Shown: positions 1 through 9,005, numbered from the stretch's first letter. The stretch is 64,000 bases of DNA from Desulfosporosinus lacus DSM 15449 (GCF_900129935.1 NZ_FQXJ01000005.1:124001-188000), one strand, 5' to 3'. Made by a program: numbers and translations. Notes: generated from the sequence alone by a model not told the origin.

Positions 1-806
1 TTCAGCAAGACTTCACCGCTAAAAGTTTTGACACTGACTTCTCCGCCTAAAACCGCTCTATAAAAATCAACCGGGATCTCGGCCCTTAAGTCATCTCCAT
101 CGCGAAGGAAATAGGAATGCGGGTTAACCGTTATGATTAAATAGAGGTTCCCAGCTGGTCCGCCCGAAATTCCCGGACTGCCTTGACCTGAAAGCCGTAC
201 CTTAGAACCGGTCCGTACCCCTTTTGGGATCTTAGCCTCAATTTGCTTTTCACCTGTTCGAATGACTCTCGTTGTACCACTATAAGACTCCTCCAAAGTT
301 ACTTGAACTTCAACTTCAAGATCCTGGCCTTGACGGGGACGCCCAGCAGCGGGCCCTCCGCCAAATCCTCGACCTGGTCCTCCAACTCCTCCAAAGAGAG
401 TTGAGAAGAAGTCAGAGTATCCTTCTCCTCCAAAATTAAATCCACCGGTTTTACCCGAGGCACCAAACATTTCCGCAAAATCTTCCGGGGACATGGTATA
501 GGTATGCCCTCCGCTCCCTCCACTGGGATTCGATTGCCAACGATCCCAATTATAATCCCCGCGTCCTCCTCGGGCTTTCCATTGTTGATAGTCTTGACGC
601 AACTCATCGTATTTACGTCGTTTTTCAGGATCACTAATTGCTTGATATGCCTCCGTAGCCTCTTTAAATTTCTCTTCAGCAACTTTATCTCCGGGATTAA
701 CATCCGGATGATACTTTTTAGCTAGTTTCTGATAAGTTTTCTTAATGGTTTTTTCATCGGCATCGGCTGAAACACCTAAGCTTTCATAATAGTCTTTAAA
801 ATCCAT
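1..806 (-). CDS. cbpA: CbpA-type DnaJ co-chaperone (3' end beyond window)
   Basis: J-domain co-chaperone that would stimulate DnaK ATPase activity in the cytoplasm. Reading from the ATG at 806, the first 70 residues form a J domain with the HPD motif (KYHPDVNPGDK). A Gly/Phe-rich linker (about residues 80-160) follows, then the start of the C-terminal substrate-binding domain (GQDLEVEVQVTLEE onward). The CxxCxGxG zinc-finger repeats of true DnaJ are absent, so this is the curved-DNA-binding/CbpA subtype. About 268 codons are visible and the frame stays open to base 1. A GAGGTG ribosome site lies 7 bases before the start. A consensus promoter embedded in a long dyad lies upstream (925-993). 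Confidence 0.93.
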   Translation of the reverse strand, partial: MDFKDYYESLGVSADADEKTIKKTYQKLAKKYHPDVNPGDKVAEEKFKEATEAYQAISDPEKRRKYDELRQDYQQWKARGGRGDYNWDRWQSNPSGGSGGHTYTMSPEDFAEMFGASGKTGGFNFGGEGYSDFFSTLFGGVGGPGRGFGGGPAAGRPRQGQDLEVEVQVTLEESYSGTTRVIRTGEKQIEAKIPKGVRTGSKVRLSGQGSPGISGGPAGNLYLIITVNPHSYFLRDGDDLRAEIPVDFYRAVLGGEVSVKTFSGEVLL

Positions 807-924
807 ACTTTCACCTCATTACACTACCTTTAGTCAGCATTAGTTTATATAGAGTAACTATTCCCTGGATTTTTACATTCTAAAATAATCTTAATAATTT
901 AGAGTATTTTTCCTTGTTATAAAA

Positions 925-953
925 ATTATAGTCTATTTTCATTTAAAGGTCAA
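925..953 (-). promoter_or_regulatory. Sigma-A promoter of the cbpA gene
   Basis: On the minus strand TTGACC (953-948) is followed by a 17-base spacer and TATAAT (930-925), about 120 bases before the cbpA start. The -35 box lies inside one arm of the perfect inverted repeat at 942-993, so a protein bound to that dyad would compete with RNA polymerase. The match to consensus is seen directly; promoter use is inferred. Confidence 0.65.
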
Positions 954-993
954 TATTGGTCAGACATTTATTTGACCAATATTGACCTTTAAA
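942..993. repeat. Perfect 21-bp inverted repeat, operator-like
   Basis: Arms 942-962 and 973-993 are exact reverse complements of 21 bases, separated by 10 bases. The arm core is TTTAAAGGTCAATATTGG. There is no U-tract on either strand, which argues against a simple terminator, and the cbpA -35 box sits in the left arm. It is not the HrcA CIRCE element (TTAGCACTC-N9-GAGTGCTAA). The rest of the 807-1150 gap holds only this dyad, the promoter and the stem-loop at 1053-1093. Confidence 0.7.
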
Positions 994-1052
994 CATTAAC
1001 TGTTTTACTCATTAAAATACATTTTTTAACCCTATAGAGTTTGCAGTTGAAA

Positions 1053-1093
1053 CAGAGATAGGCTTCATAGAATTTTTATGAAGCCTATCTCTG
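1053..1093 (-). terminator. Stem-loop downstream of the lipid kinase gene
   Basis: Arms 1053-1069 and 1077-1093 are exact 17-base reverse complements around a 7-base loop, 58 bases after the stop of the minus-strand lipid kinase gene. Only three U residues follow the stem on the minus strand, so termination efficiency is uncertain. Confidence 0.5.
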
Positions 1094-1150
1094 AAATAAG
1101 CGGATGCACTCAATGTAATTTTCAGGCAGGTTTTAGAGCCAGCAAATCAT

Positions 1151-2080
1151 TTAACCCCATAAATGAAGAATACGAGGAATAACTTTAAGCTGGATAGGTC
1201 CTCGACCGGGTTGCTCCCCATCAATATCCAGCAGAATTCTTTCAGCAGAAGTGATGGCTACGGAGCGACCGCGCAGCACGCTAACCCCAGGGATCGAAAG
1301 ATGAGTGCCCCTATAGATCTTTGGTATATGCCGTAAAATAGTCCAGGGTGAAAAGTCTCCTAAAAATACTATATCAAAAAGACCATCATCAAGCTCTGCA
1401 TGCGGTGCGATCATCATTCCACCACCAATATAACGACCGTTTGTTACCATAATACTGTTGAGGCGACCATTACAGATTAATTTTCCATCGATTTCACAGC
1501 TCATAACTTTATTACTGTAACGAAGTATGCTTACTACTGATCCAATAAGAAAAGATAGTTTACCTCCAAGCAACTTACTTTGCTGATTGACGCGAGCAAC
1601 TGTCTCCCCACCTAAACCAACGTCTGCAACGTTAAGGAAATAACGGTGGATCTGCTGTCCATAATTATCATGAAAGAGGACTTCCCCGACATCGATTTTT
1701 CGTTTTCGACCTTGTTTCAGAATACCGATAAAACCCTCAATTCCTTTAGGAATTTGTAAGGTGCGAATAAAGTCGCATCCAGTACCATGTGAAAAAACGG
1801 CTAGCTCTGCCTGCGGGTTAATCAGCTGATTATTTGAGAAGAATCCATTAACTACTTCATTCATAGTCCCGTCTCCCCCAACAGAAATGATACGAGCAAA
1901 CCCTTCTTTCAAGGCTTTTTGGGTGATATGAATTGCATCTCCAGGTCCAGACGTATAAATGAAGTCGATAGTATATCCTTCTTCTCGCAGTCGTTTCAAA
2001 TAATGAGGCCATCGTTTAAGAGTACTGCCATTGGATGAATGCGGATTTACAACAGCGAACCAGTAGTTACTTATTTGCAT
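1151..2080 (-). CDS. YegS/DagK-family lipid kinase
   Basis: Member of the diacylglycerol kinase catalytic family (YegS/BmrU/DgkB), which phosphorylates diacylglycerol or related lipids with ATP at the inner face of the membrane. The 309-residue protein opens with the family pattern FAVVNPHSSNGS and carries the nucleotide-binding GGDGTMNEVVNG at about residues 68-79. The C-terminal half holds the usual beta-sandwich signatures (NVADVGLGGE, IAPHAELDDGLFDIV, DIDGEQ). Length is normal for the family. GGGAGT lies 7 bases before the ATG. It is followed by a stem-loop and then cbpA. The lipid substrate cannot be told from sequence. Confidence 0.88.
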   Translation of the reverse strand: MQISNYWFAVVNPHSSNGSTLKRWPHYLKRLREEGYTIDFIYTSGPGDAIHITQKALKEGFARIISVGGDGTMNEVVNGFFSNNQLINPQAELAVFSHGTGCDFIRTLQIPKGIEGFIGILKQGRKRKIDVGEVLFHDNYGQQIHRYFLNVADVGLGGETVARVNQQSKLLGGKLSFLIGSVVSILRYSNKVMSCEIDGKLICNGRLNSIMVTNGRYIGGGMMIAPHAELDDGLFDIVFLGDFSPWTILRHIPKIYRGTHLSIPGVSVLRGRSVAITSAERILLDIDGEQPGRGPIQLKVIPRILHLWG

Positions 2081-2307
2081 TAAGAAAACTCCCTTTTGGC
2101 AGACACATATATAATGTACAGTCAGATTATACTTTCTGACTAGTATTAGCGTTAAAAAAATGCTTATATATGCCTTATCTCGAGAGAATTCGACGTTTAG
2201 AACAAAAAATCCTCTTCGTTATTTTACCCTTCATCGCAATTCTCGCTAAGAGTGTTCTTTATATGTTATCGGAAGGGCCAATAAGACAGCTATTTAAATT
2301 TGTTTGT

Positions 2308-4050
2308 TTAGACAGCACGTATTTGATTGATACGTTGCATGACATCTTCTTTCACTTTGCGAAGAAAATCTTCTGCCCCAGCTAAGGTATCAGCTTTCAC
2401 TGAGAAGTAAAATTTAATTTTGGGTTCCGTACCAGAGGGTCGCACCATCACAAATCCTCCACCCTCAAAAGAATACCTTAATACATTTGACCGAGGAAGT
2501 TTGAGAGGATATGTTTGTCCTGTTTCAAAGTTTTTGCCTATGCGCAGTTCGTAGTCGTCAAATCTTTCGATGGAAATCCCACACAATTCATGAATCTCTT
2601 CTTGACGGAGTGAATCCATAATTAAAGCCATCTCTTCTTTTCCAAGTTTCCCTTCTAGGGCAAGGGACTCTTGGTCATCAAGGTAATATCCAAATTGTTG
2701 ATAGATGCGTTCGAGAACAGCAAAGAAATTGCGTCCTTCAATCTGCTGATAATAGAGGGCAGCTTCAGCTAAGATGACAGAAGCGATAATTCCATCTTTA
2801 TCCCGGACAAAATCCCCCGCTAAATATCCGTAACTTTCTTCAAAGCCAAATTCGAAGGTTCCCCAACCGCCCTCCTCCATTTCCATTTCCTTTTCGGCAA
2901 TGAATTTAAACCCTGTCAAAACATTTTCAACTTGAACATTAAAATATCTGGCAACTTCATCTGCCAAATCAGTTGAGGCAACAGTTTTAATAATCGTTGC
3001 ATTATCAGGAAGGGTTCCTAAAGCCTTTTTCTGAGATAGGATATAGTATGTTAACAGTATTCCGATTTGATTCCCTGTAAGCTGTATATAGTCCCCTTGA
3101 GGAGTACGTAAGGCCACCCCCAACCGATCCGCATCAGGATCTGTAGCTAGAAGAAGATCTGCTTTCACAGCATTTCCATATTTTCGAGCAAGTTCAAACG
3201 TTGCCGGAATTTCCGGATTGGGATACGGGACGGTTGTGAATTCCGGATCAGGATGCTCTTGTTCGAGAACAACATTGACCGAACTGAAACCGAGTTCAGA
3301 CAAAGCCCTTCGGACTAAGATATTTCCCGCTCCGTGCAGCGGCGTATAGACGATACTGAGTTCCTTCCCTTTTTGCTTATCGAGATCTGGGTACAGTGCC
3401 AATTTCCCGACACGAGCAAGATAGGGTTTATCAATTTCTTCTCCAATTATTTGAAGCAGTCCACATCGCTTAGCTTCTTCAAGGGATAGAGGTTCGATTC
3501 CCAACCAGCTCTCACGGGCTTCTATGCGGGCAAGAATTTGATCTGCTTTTACAGGAGGCACCTGTCCTCCATCATCCCAATATACTTTGTACCCATTGTA
3601 GATTTTAGGGTTGTGACTCGCTGTCACAACAATACCCGCCAAAGCACGCAAATGGCGGACCGTAAAGGAGAGTTCCGGCGTGGGACGAAGTGCATCAAAA
3701 AGATATACTTTGATTCCGTTCTTGGCAAGCACCAGGGCAGCCTCGAGAGCGAATTCAGGTGAATACCTGCGTGAGTCGTAAGCAATCACGACCCCTCGCC
3801 GCATTCCTTCTTGCCCATGATCACAAACACATTCAGCCAACCCCTGGGTTACTTTTCGAACAACATATTTGTTCATGCGATTTGTGCCCGCGCCAATTAT
3901 ACCTCTTAACCCACCTGTGCCGAATTCTAGATCCGTATAAAAACGGTCCTCAATTTCTTGTGGATCGGTGATTTCTCTTAGCTCTTGTCGTGTTTCTTCA
4001 TCAAAATAGGGGTCTTCCGTCCATAAGCGATAGCGATCTTGAATACTCAC
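2308..4050 (-). CDS. Phosphoglucomutase/phosphomannomutase family enzyme
   Basis: Alpha-D-phosphohexomutase interconverting hexose 1- and 6-phosphates for cell-envelope precursor synthesis. All four family landmarks are present: the phosphoserine loop TASHNP (about residue 145), the metal-binding DPDADRLG, the sugar-binding GFEESYGYL region and the phosphate-binding RPSGTEPK near the C-terminus. I place the start at the GTG at 4050 (VSIQDRYRLW), preceded by GGGAGG at 9 bases. A longer open frame runs to 4155, but its extra 35 residues are basic/hydrophobic, unlike the family, and lack a good ribosome site. The resulting 580 residues match the PgcA/YhxB-like subfamily. Confidence 0.93.
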   Translation of the reverse strand: MSIQDRYRLWTEDPYFDEETRQELREITDPQEIEDRFYTDLEFGTGGLRGIIGAGTNRMNKYVVRKVTQGLAECVCDHGQEGMRRGVVIAYDSRRYSPEFALEAALVLAKNGIKVYLFDALRPTPELSFTVRHLRALAGIVVTASHNPKIYNGYKVYWDDGGQVPPVKADQILARIEARESWLGIEPLSLEEAKRCGLLQIIGEEIDKPYLARVGKLALYPDLDKQKGKELSIVYTPLHGAGNILVRRALSELGFSSVNVVLEQEHPDPEFTTVPYPNPEIPATFELARKYGNAVKADLLLATDPDADRLGVALRTPQGDYIQLTGNQIGILLTYYILSQKKALGTLPDNATIIKTVASTDLADEVARYFNVQVENVLTGFKFIAEKEMEMEEGGWGTFEFGFEESYGYLAGDFVRDKDGIIASVILAEAALYYQQIEGRNFFAVLERIYQQFGYYLDDQESLALEGKLGKEEMALIMDSLRQEEIHELCGISIERFDDYELRIGKNFETGQTYPLKLPRSNVLRYSFEGGGFVMVRPSGTEPKIKFYFSVKADTLAGAEDFLRKVKEDVMQRINQIRAV

Positions 4051-4249
4051 CCTGACAAACCTCCCATATAGTTGTATTATCAATATAATTAGGCTTTTAA
4101 GACTTCGCAGGGGTTGCCTCATTGGATAATCTTCCCTTTTAAGTGAGTATAGCATACCCTTGTTAAATTTAACAAATTATTATAGCGGGTAAGGCACTTG
4201 TTGAAACGAGTGCCCTTTTCCTCTGCAAACGCTAAGTAAAAAAGAAATA

Positions 4250-4270
4250 AGCCCAGTCTAAGACTGAGCT
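4250..4270 (-). terminator. Rho-independent terminator of degV
   Basis: AGCTCAGTC-TTA-GACTGGGCT on the minus strand, overlapping the degV stop codon, followed by TATTTCTTTTTTAC. The stem is 9 bp with one G-U pair. Confidence 0.75.
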
Positions 4271-5142
4271 GTAAGTACTGGAGAAATTATAACACCAACA
4301 AGTCCGGGTCCTGTATGGACCCCCATGACCGGACTGATCTGATTGAACAACAATTCTTTAATATTTGGAAGTTCTTTAGCATTTTGCCACAGCTTACGAG
4401 CTTCCTGCTCTGCTCCGCCATGTACAATAGCCACATTATATTGTCCATCCTGAGTACTTTCAATGAGTATATCGTATAATTTTTTGAGTGATTGGTCTCT
4501 GCCGCGGACTTTCGAATATGTAATATATTTTCCTTCTGAATTTATAGAGATTATTGGTTTTATGTTAAGAAGCTCTCCTATGGTACCTGAAACGTATCCG
4601 ATACGGCCACCCCGTTTTAGATACTCCAATGTAGATAAGACAAAATATAGCTTAGTCTGCTCAGAAACTTTCTTAGCTACCTTGAGTACGGCCTGAAAAT
4701 CAATAGATTTGCGAAGCTCGCGAGCCGCTTGGAGAACTGGAAAACCGAGGCCCATGGAAAGCGCTTTAGAATCCAAGACTTCAATTTCCATTTCCTTATA
4801 ATCTTTGGCTACCTGACATACAGTTTCATAAGTACCGCTTAAACCACTTGATATGTGCATTGTGAGAACATGAGTAAACTTCTCCTCTCTTAGTCGGTCA
4901 AACAAATTAGAGATTTCTGCTGGAGAAGGTAATGATGTTGTGGGAACTTCAATATCCATATTGTCATATACCTCATTTGGACTGATACTGACCCCATCGA
5001 GATACTCTCGATCTTTATACACAACGTGCAAAGGAAGAATCTCAATCCCAAACTCCTTAGTCATATCTGAGCCTAGATCACTTGTACTGTCTGTAACAAT
5101 TGCAATTTTTGGGACGCTTAAAGGTATTGAAGTTTCTCGCAT
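4258..5142 (-). CDS. degV: DegV family fatty-acid-binding protein
   Basis: DegV-family proteins (FakB in staphylococci) bind a fatty acid and present it to FakA kinase for incorporation of exogenous fatty acids. The 294-residue protein shows the family start KIAIVTDSTSDLG (residues 11-23), the TSLPSPAEI substrate loop near residue 92, HISSGLSGTYE around residue 118, and RGGRIGYVSG near residue 178. The ATG at 5142 follows AAGGA at 10 bases. It stands alone between convergent hairpins, with no fakA next to it. Exact ligand unknown. Confidence 0.92.
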   Translation of the reverse strand: MRETSIPLSVPKIAIVTDSTSDLGSDMTKEFGIEILPLHVVYKDREYLDGVSISPNEVYDNMDIEVPTTSLPSPAEISNLFDRLREEKFTHVLTMHISSGLSGTYETVCQVAKDYKEMEIEVLDSKALSMGLGFPVLQAARELRKSIDFQAVLKVAKKVSEQTKLYFVLSTLEYLKRGGRIGYVSGTIGELLNIKPIISINSEGKYITYSKVRGRDQSLKKLYDILIESTQDGQYNVAIVHGGAEQEARKLWQNAKELPNIKELLFNQISPVMGVHTGPGLVGVIISPVLTAQS

Positions 5143-5232
5143 GAGGCATAGTTCCTTTCCATCAAAACTATAATATTATAATAATTAGTATATCATAATA
5201 GTCAACAATTCGACTAGAAAGTTTTTGTAATA

Positions 5233-5814
5233 TTAGGATATCAAAAGAGCTTGGGTAGCTTTACGCACTTCTTCCAATGAAGCCGGAGATGCTTCAATAT
5301 CTCCGACTTTATCGACTCCACTATATAAGCAAGCTTGAGAATATTGAATATCTAACATATGAAAAAACGTTTTTATGGATCGCTCGGCACACTCAAATAC
5401 ATTTGGGAGACGTGTTCCCGCCGTAGAAATAAAAAGTCCGATTCGGTCAGGTCCAGCTGGATTTAGTAGCGTTTGATTAAGAAGGTATTTGCGCACCCAA
5501 AATGTTTGCATTCGATCAATCATTGTTTTAGTTTGAGCATTGACCCCCATAAAATAGATTGGTGCGGCTAGAATGAATCGGTCGGAGTGAATCAACCTCT
5601 CTTGAAGCTTTAGGATATCGTCATTTATTACACAAATTCCTTTGGCAGAGCAAGCACCACATCCTTGGCAAGGATTGATCTTTAGGTCAGAAAGATAAAC
5701 CAACTCCGTGCTATGACCCTCGTCCTGGGCAGTTCTAATTGCCTCTAACAGCAATTTCGTCGTATTACCGTTGCGTCGTGGACTGCAGGCGATTCCAAGT
5801 ACAGATAATGACAT
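5233..5814 (-). CDS. NADPH-dependent FMN reductase/flavodoxin-like iron-sulfur flavoprotein
   Basis: Flavodoxin-fold FMN reductase of the iron-sulfur flavoprotein (Isf)-like group. The FMN phosphate loop GIACSPRRNGNT lies at residues 7-18, and a CxxCxxxxxCxxxD cluster-type motif (CQGCGACSAKGICVINDD) follows at about residue 49. AAPIYFMGVNAQTKTMIDR is the typical second flavin loop. I start at the ATG at 5814 because GGGAGAG sits 9 bases upstream; the frame extends to 5835, but that stretch is the ribosome site itself. It is monocistronic, bounded by the hairpin at 5881-5916. Electron donor and acceptor are unknown. Confidence 0.85.
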   Translation of the reverse strand: MSLSVLGIACSPRRNGNTTKLLLEAIRTAQDEGHSTELVYLSDLKINPCQGCGACSAKGICVINDDILKLQERLIHSDRFILAAPIYFMGVNAQTKTMIDRMQTFWVRKYLLNQTLLNPAGPDRIGLFISTAGTRLPNVFECAERSIKTFFHMLDIQYSQACLYSGVDKVGDIEASPASLEEVRKATQALLIS

Positions 5815-5880
5815 ATATATTTTCTCTCCCATCAATTATGGTTTCTCGCGTATATACAAAATATAACTCATCCAAGTATA

Positions 5881-5916
5881 AAAGCGAGGTTCTTAATTAT
5901 TTAAGAATCTCGCTTT
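5881..5916. terminator. Bidirectional-type stem-loop
   Basis: AAAGCGAGGTTCTTAA pairs with TTAAGAATCTCGCTTT around TTAT, with one mismatch. It lies between the flavoprotein start and the small ORF at 6010 and has A/T-rich flanks on both sides. On the minus strand it would end transcription coming from the 6-kb side. Confidence 0.6.
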
Positions 5917-6009
5917 TATATTTGGCTCTTTCCGAATGGGTTTAAGCTCATTAGGTTACACTTTAGGATTAGGATCTGGGTCAAAATACCGCTCCCTTTC
6001 TGTAACTAC

Positions 6010-6120
6010 TTATCCTTCTTCATGAACTTGCCTTAGGGTCTGAGTAGACTTAATGGGTTCTAGTCCAACAGACTCCAAAATTGCATTAATCATTAACTGC
6101 TCTTTTTTCGTCATACGCAT
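6010..6120 (-). CDS. Small ORF (36 aa), possibly truncated by an in-frame stop
   Basis: ATG at 6120 preceded by GAAAGGA at a good distance, giving MRMTKKEQLMINAILESVG and so on to a TAA at 6010. The same frame stays open after that TAA and adds 17 residues with a charged, Pro-rich end (ERERYFDPDPNPKV) before a second stop at 5956. The open continuation suggests either a 54-residue protein interrupted by one nonsense change or chance. I do not recognise it. It lies alone between a hairpin and the GNAT gene. Confidence 0.4.
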   Translation of the reverse strand: MRMTKKEQLMINAILESVGLEPIKSTQTLRQVHEEG

Positions 6121-6293
6121 TCTTTCCTTTCATTTTCTGAGTAACTAGATAATTATATACCTTCTTCGATGCAATTACAAGTTTTTCGTAAAAATAATAA
6201 TTGTTTACATCTGCCGTTTAAAATGAACCAAAATGACCCCGCTTTTGCGTCATTTCATCCGGACTATATTAGCCTATGTGCGGAGAATGCGGT

Positions 6294-7124
6294 TTATGAC
6301 AGTTCAATACACATTTCTTGTTGTTTGGCACTAGGGTTAATTCCATGAGCCCGGAGAAAGGTGGAAATCCAATCATTTGGTTGATTAGTAAGTGAGAAAG
6401 ATGCGCCTGACCATTGAAGTATAGTTGGAAGAACTTCTTCTGTTCCCGCTAAATTTGAACTCCAAACATCAAGCAAAAGACCCGATTTTTCCTCTGCAAA
6501 CAAGGCACCCGCAGTTTTAGTTTGATTAATGTAAGCTAAAAGGTTACCATGTCGTCTGAGATACCCCTCTCTTCGTTGCCAAGCCGGATTAAAAAAAGCA
6601 TGGTTGCGATTTCGAAAGTATTCGTCTACTGAAATAAGTGTAACCGGATGTATCTGAAGCATTTTATCGTTAAAATCAGCGATGCTTTGAGCACGATAAA
6701 CATTAAGCTGACGCACATCGACAAAACCGACGGACTGATAGATTTTTCTCGCATAATTCTGTTCCAGTACTTCAAGGTAAATCCGTTTAAGAAAAATACT
6801 TTTTGCCATATTCAACTGAGAACGCAACAGGACTGTAAAAAGGCCATTTCGTCGGTAATCAGGATCTATACAGGTGCCAGCAATCCATCCATCTTTATTA
6901 TCTATTGACAGCAAGGTAAACCCTACAACACGATTATCAACAAAAATGGCAACAGAACGCGACAAAGAAACTTGACTCAGAGCAAGCCAGGCTTTCATAT
7001 GTTCTTGTTTATATGCCATATTATAATAATACCCGAGCCAACAGCGGTTCCACATCTCAGTAATTTCTTGCAAGTTAAAATCTTCAAGAGTTTTTACGTT
7101 GACATTTTTAATATTGATCTTCAA
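6294..7124 (-). CDS. GNAT family N-acetyltransferase
   Basis: Acyltransferase of the GNAT superfamily that uses acetyl-CoA; the acceptor is unknown. The fold signature is the beta4-alpha3 acetyl-CoA loop IDPDYRRNGLFTVLL at about residues 88-102, preceded by VVGFTLLSIDN. YLEVLEQNYARKIYQSVGF (about residues 118-136) is motif B. A second half of about 120 residues is less typical and may be a degenerate second GNAT domain, which would fit the 276-residue length. The only long-frame start is a TTG at 7124 with a weak GGGATT, so the start is less certain than the gene. Confidence 0.82.
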   Translation of the reverse strand: MKINIKNVNVKTLEDFNLQEITEMWNRCWLGYYYNMAYKQEHMKAWLALSQVSLSRSVAIFVDNRVVGFTLLSIDNKDGWIAGTCIDPDYRRNGLFTVLLRSQLNMAKSIFLKRIYLEVLEQNYARKIYQSVGFVDVRQLNVYRAQSIADFNDKMLQIHPVTLISVDEYFRNRNHAFFNPAWQRREGYLRRHGNLLAYINQTKTAGALFAEEKSGLLLDVWSSNLAGTEEVLPTILQWSGASFSLTNQPNDWISTFLRAHGINPSAKQQEMCIELS

Positions 7125-7308
7125 TTTAATCCCACAATTCTTTTATAAATAGATGGTCATTTAACTTTCTATATGTTATGTCAAATATCCTTCAACCTTA
7201 AGGAATACCAGCTAATATATTTTAGAAGTGTGATTAATATTTGCTTATCTCTTGCTATTTACTTATAGTAAGAATCACCAACAGAAATTTGAAAGGTGGT
7301 CCGACGTA

Positions 7309-8631
7309 ATGAAAACTTCATTTATTAATGACGCCGAGCTAACGTTCGCTCATGAACTCTTGGATTTTATTGAGGAAAGCCCATCTTCTTTTCACGCCGT
7401 GGAAAGTGTTAAGAAATTGCTCGCTCCTCAGGGATTTCAAGAGCTATCTCTTAACGGGAAATGGTCCTTGACTCCAGGTGGGAAATATTTCATAACTCGT
7501 AACAATTCAGCTCTAATTGCCTTTTCGCTTGGCCTGGGTGAGCCAGAAAAACACGGGTTTCGCCTGATTGCAGCGCATACAGACAGCCCTGCTTTCCGAA
7601 TTAAAACCTTACCTGAAATATCAGTAGAAGGTCATTATCTCAAATTGAATATTGAAACCTACGGAGGTCCCATTCTTAATACCTGGCTAGACCGCCCTCT
7701 TTCTTTAGCTGGTCGAATTATCCAAAGAGGAGAATCTCCCTTTTCTCCACAAACCAAACTCTTTCATAGTGATCGATCCTTGCTTGTGATTCCTAATCTT
7801 GCAATTCATATGAACCGCAAAGTTAATGAAGGTTTAGAATTAAATAAACAGAAGGATATGCTGCCTTTATTAGCTCAAGTTACTAAAGACTTACATAAAG
7901 AAAATCTTTTAATTCATTACCTTGCTGAAAGCCTGCATTGTCTGCCTGAAGATATTATAGACTTTGACCTGTTCCTTTATGAAGCTGAAAAGGGTTGTCT
8001 TGTCGGGCTTCAACAAGAGTTTATATCAAGCGCGCGTTTGGATGATCTGGCCATGATTCATGCAGGAATATGGGCCATTGCCAAGGTAAAACAATCATTG
8101 TCCACTCAGGTCCTTGCCTGTTTTGATCATGAGGAATGTGGAAGCACTTCGAAGCAGGGGGCGGCTTCTCCTCTTCTGTCCCATGTGCTGGAACGAATCC
8201 TGCTTGCTCAAAAGAAAGACCGAGAAGCATATTTCCAAGCCTTAGAGCATTCATTTCTTATTTCCGCTGATATGGCCCATGCGCTTCACCCCAATGCCAG
8301 TGAGAAGCATGATCCTAGTAATCGTCCTATCTTGAATGGCGGCCCAGTGATTAAAACTAGTGCTAATCAGAGCTACACTACCGATGCAGAATCTGCCGCA
8401 ATATTTTCTGCCCTCTGCCAATTAGCAGATGTACCTGTCCAGAAATTTGTCAATCGTTCTGATGAACGAGGGGGCTCTACCATTGGCCCGATATCCAGCA
8501 CACACCTCGATATTCGTTCTGTAGATATTGGTAACCCTATCTTAGCAATGCATTCTGTACGCGAACTCGGGGGCGTGAAAGACCACTTAGCTGCTGCAAA
8601 AGTCTTTAGTGCGTTCTATGAATCAGTTTAA
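7309..8631 (+). CDS. apeB: M18 family aminopeptidase
   Basis: Zinc aminopeptidase of family M18 (aspartyl aminopeptidase/yeast aminopeptidase I type), a cytoplasmic enzyme that removes N-terminal residues from peptides. Metal-ligand regions are visible: AAHTDSP, SSARLDDLAM, DHEECGS and SADMAHALHPN, with the C-terminal MHSVRELGG. I use the ATG at 7309 (MKTSFINDAE), which has AAAGGTGG 10 bases upstream, not the longer frame from 7252. At 440 residues it is family length. It is convergent with the DUF192 gene, whose stop lies 2 bases away. Confidence 0.93.
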   Translation: MKTSFINDAELTFAHELLDFIEESPSSFHAVESVKKLLAPQGFQELSLNGKWSLTPGGKYFITRNNSALIAFSLGLGEPEKHGFRLIAAHTDSPAFRIKTLPEISVEGHYLKLNIETYGGPILNTWLDRPLSLAGRIIQRGESPFSPQTKLFHSDRSLLVIPNLAIHMNRKVNEGLELNKQKDMLPLLAQVTKDLHKENLLIHYLAESLHCLPEDIIDFDLFLYEAEKGCLVGLQQEFISSARLDDLAMIHAGIWAIAKVKQSLSTQVLACFDHEECGSTSKQGAASPLLSHVLERILLAQKKDREAYFQALEHSFLISADMAHALHPNASEKHDPSNRPILNGGPVIKTSANQSYTTDAESAAIFSALCQLADVPVQKFVNRSDERGGSTIGPISSTHLDIRSVDIGNPILAMHSVRELGGVKDHLAAAKVFSAFYESV

Positions 8632-8633
8632 GC

Positions 8634-9005
8634 TTAAGTTTGTTCTATTGTGTTGTCTTTCCATATCAATTCATCTCCGAGCTGGGTATTTGTCTCTTTT
8701 CCCCAGCCGGCAGGGAATTCAATAATGCTTTCAGCATTACGCAGGCAAGGAGATATTCTCCACGGTCTAAGGTCATCAATAATTGCCACCACATGTCCTG
8801 TTTTATCCAAAAACCACACAGAAAGTGGGAACTTCATCCCCATCATATGAACTTGCTGACAGGGCTTAAGCCAAAGCCCTTCCCCCGGAAGCAAAGAAGT
8901 TCTGCCAAGAAGACCGCGAAAACGGTTCCAAAATGTATCGGCTATCAAAAGTTGTCTGGCAACTGTTTGTCCTGTCCTCAAGTTCTGCAATTTTCCAAGT
9001 TTCAT
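8634..9005 (-). CDS. DUF192 family protein at the end of the Tad operon
   Basis: DUF192 proteins are small beta-barrel proteins of unknown function. The signature is clear: DTFWNRFRGLLGR, then GLWLKPCQQVHMMGMKFPLSVWFLD, and NAESIIEFPAGW near the end. I take the ATG at 9005 (MKLGKLQNL), with AAAGGA 10 bases upstream. The frame extends to a TTG at 9047 with no better site. It is the last minus-strand gene after tadC, 104 bases away, so it probably belongs to the pilus operon; a role in pilus assembly is inferred from position only. Confidence 0.85.
   Translation of the reverse strand: MKLGKLQNLRTGQTVARQLLIADTFWNRFRGLLGRTSLLPGEGLWLKPCQQVHMMGMKFPLSVWFLDKTGHVVAIIDDLRPWRISPCLRNAESIIEFPAGWGKETNTQLGDELIWKDNTIEQT

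Noticed and set aside
299-703. 134-codon minus-strand frame inside the cbpA region
   Set aside because: It is the wrong frame; the true frame gives a full J domain with HPD from the ATG at 806.
942-993. CIRCE heat-shock operator upstream of the dnaJ-like gene
   Set aside because: The sequence does not match TTAGCACTC-N9-GAGTGCTAA.
2170-2385. 71-codon plus-strand frame between the lipid kinase and phosphohexomutase genes
   Set aside because: It overlaps the 3' end of the phosphohexomutase gene, lacks a ribosome site and shows no family resemblance.
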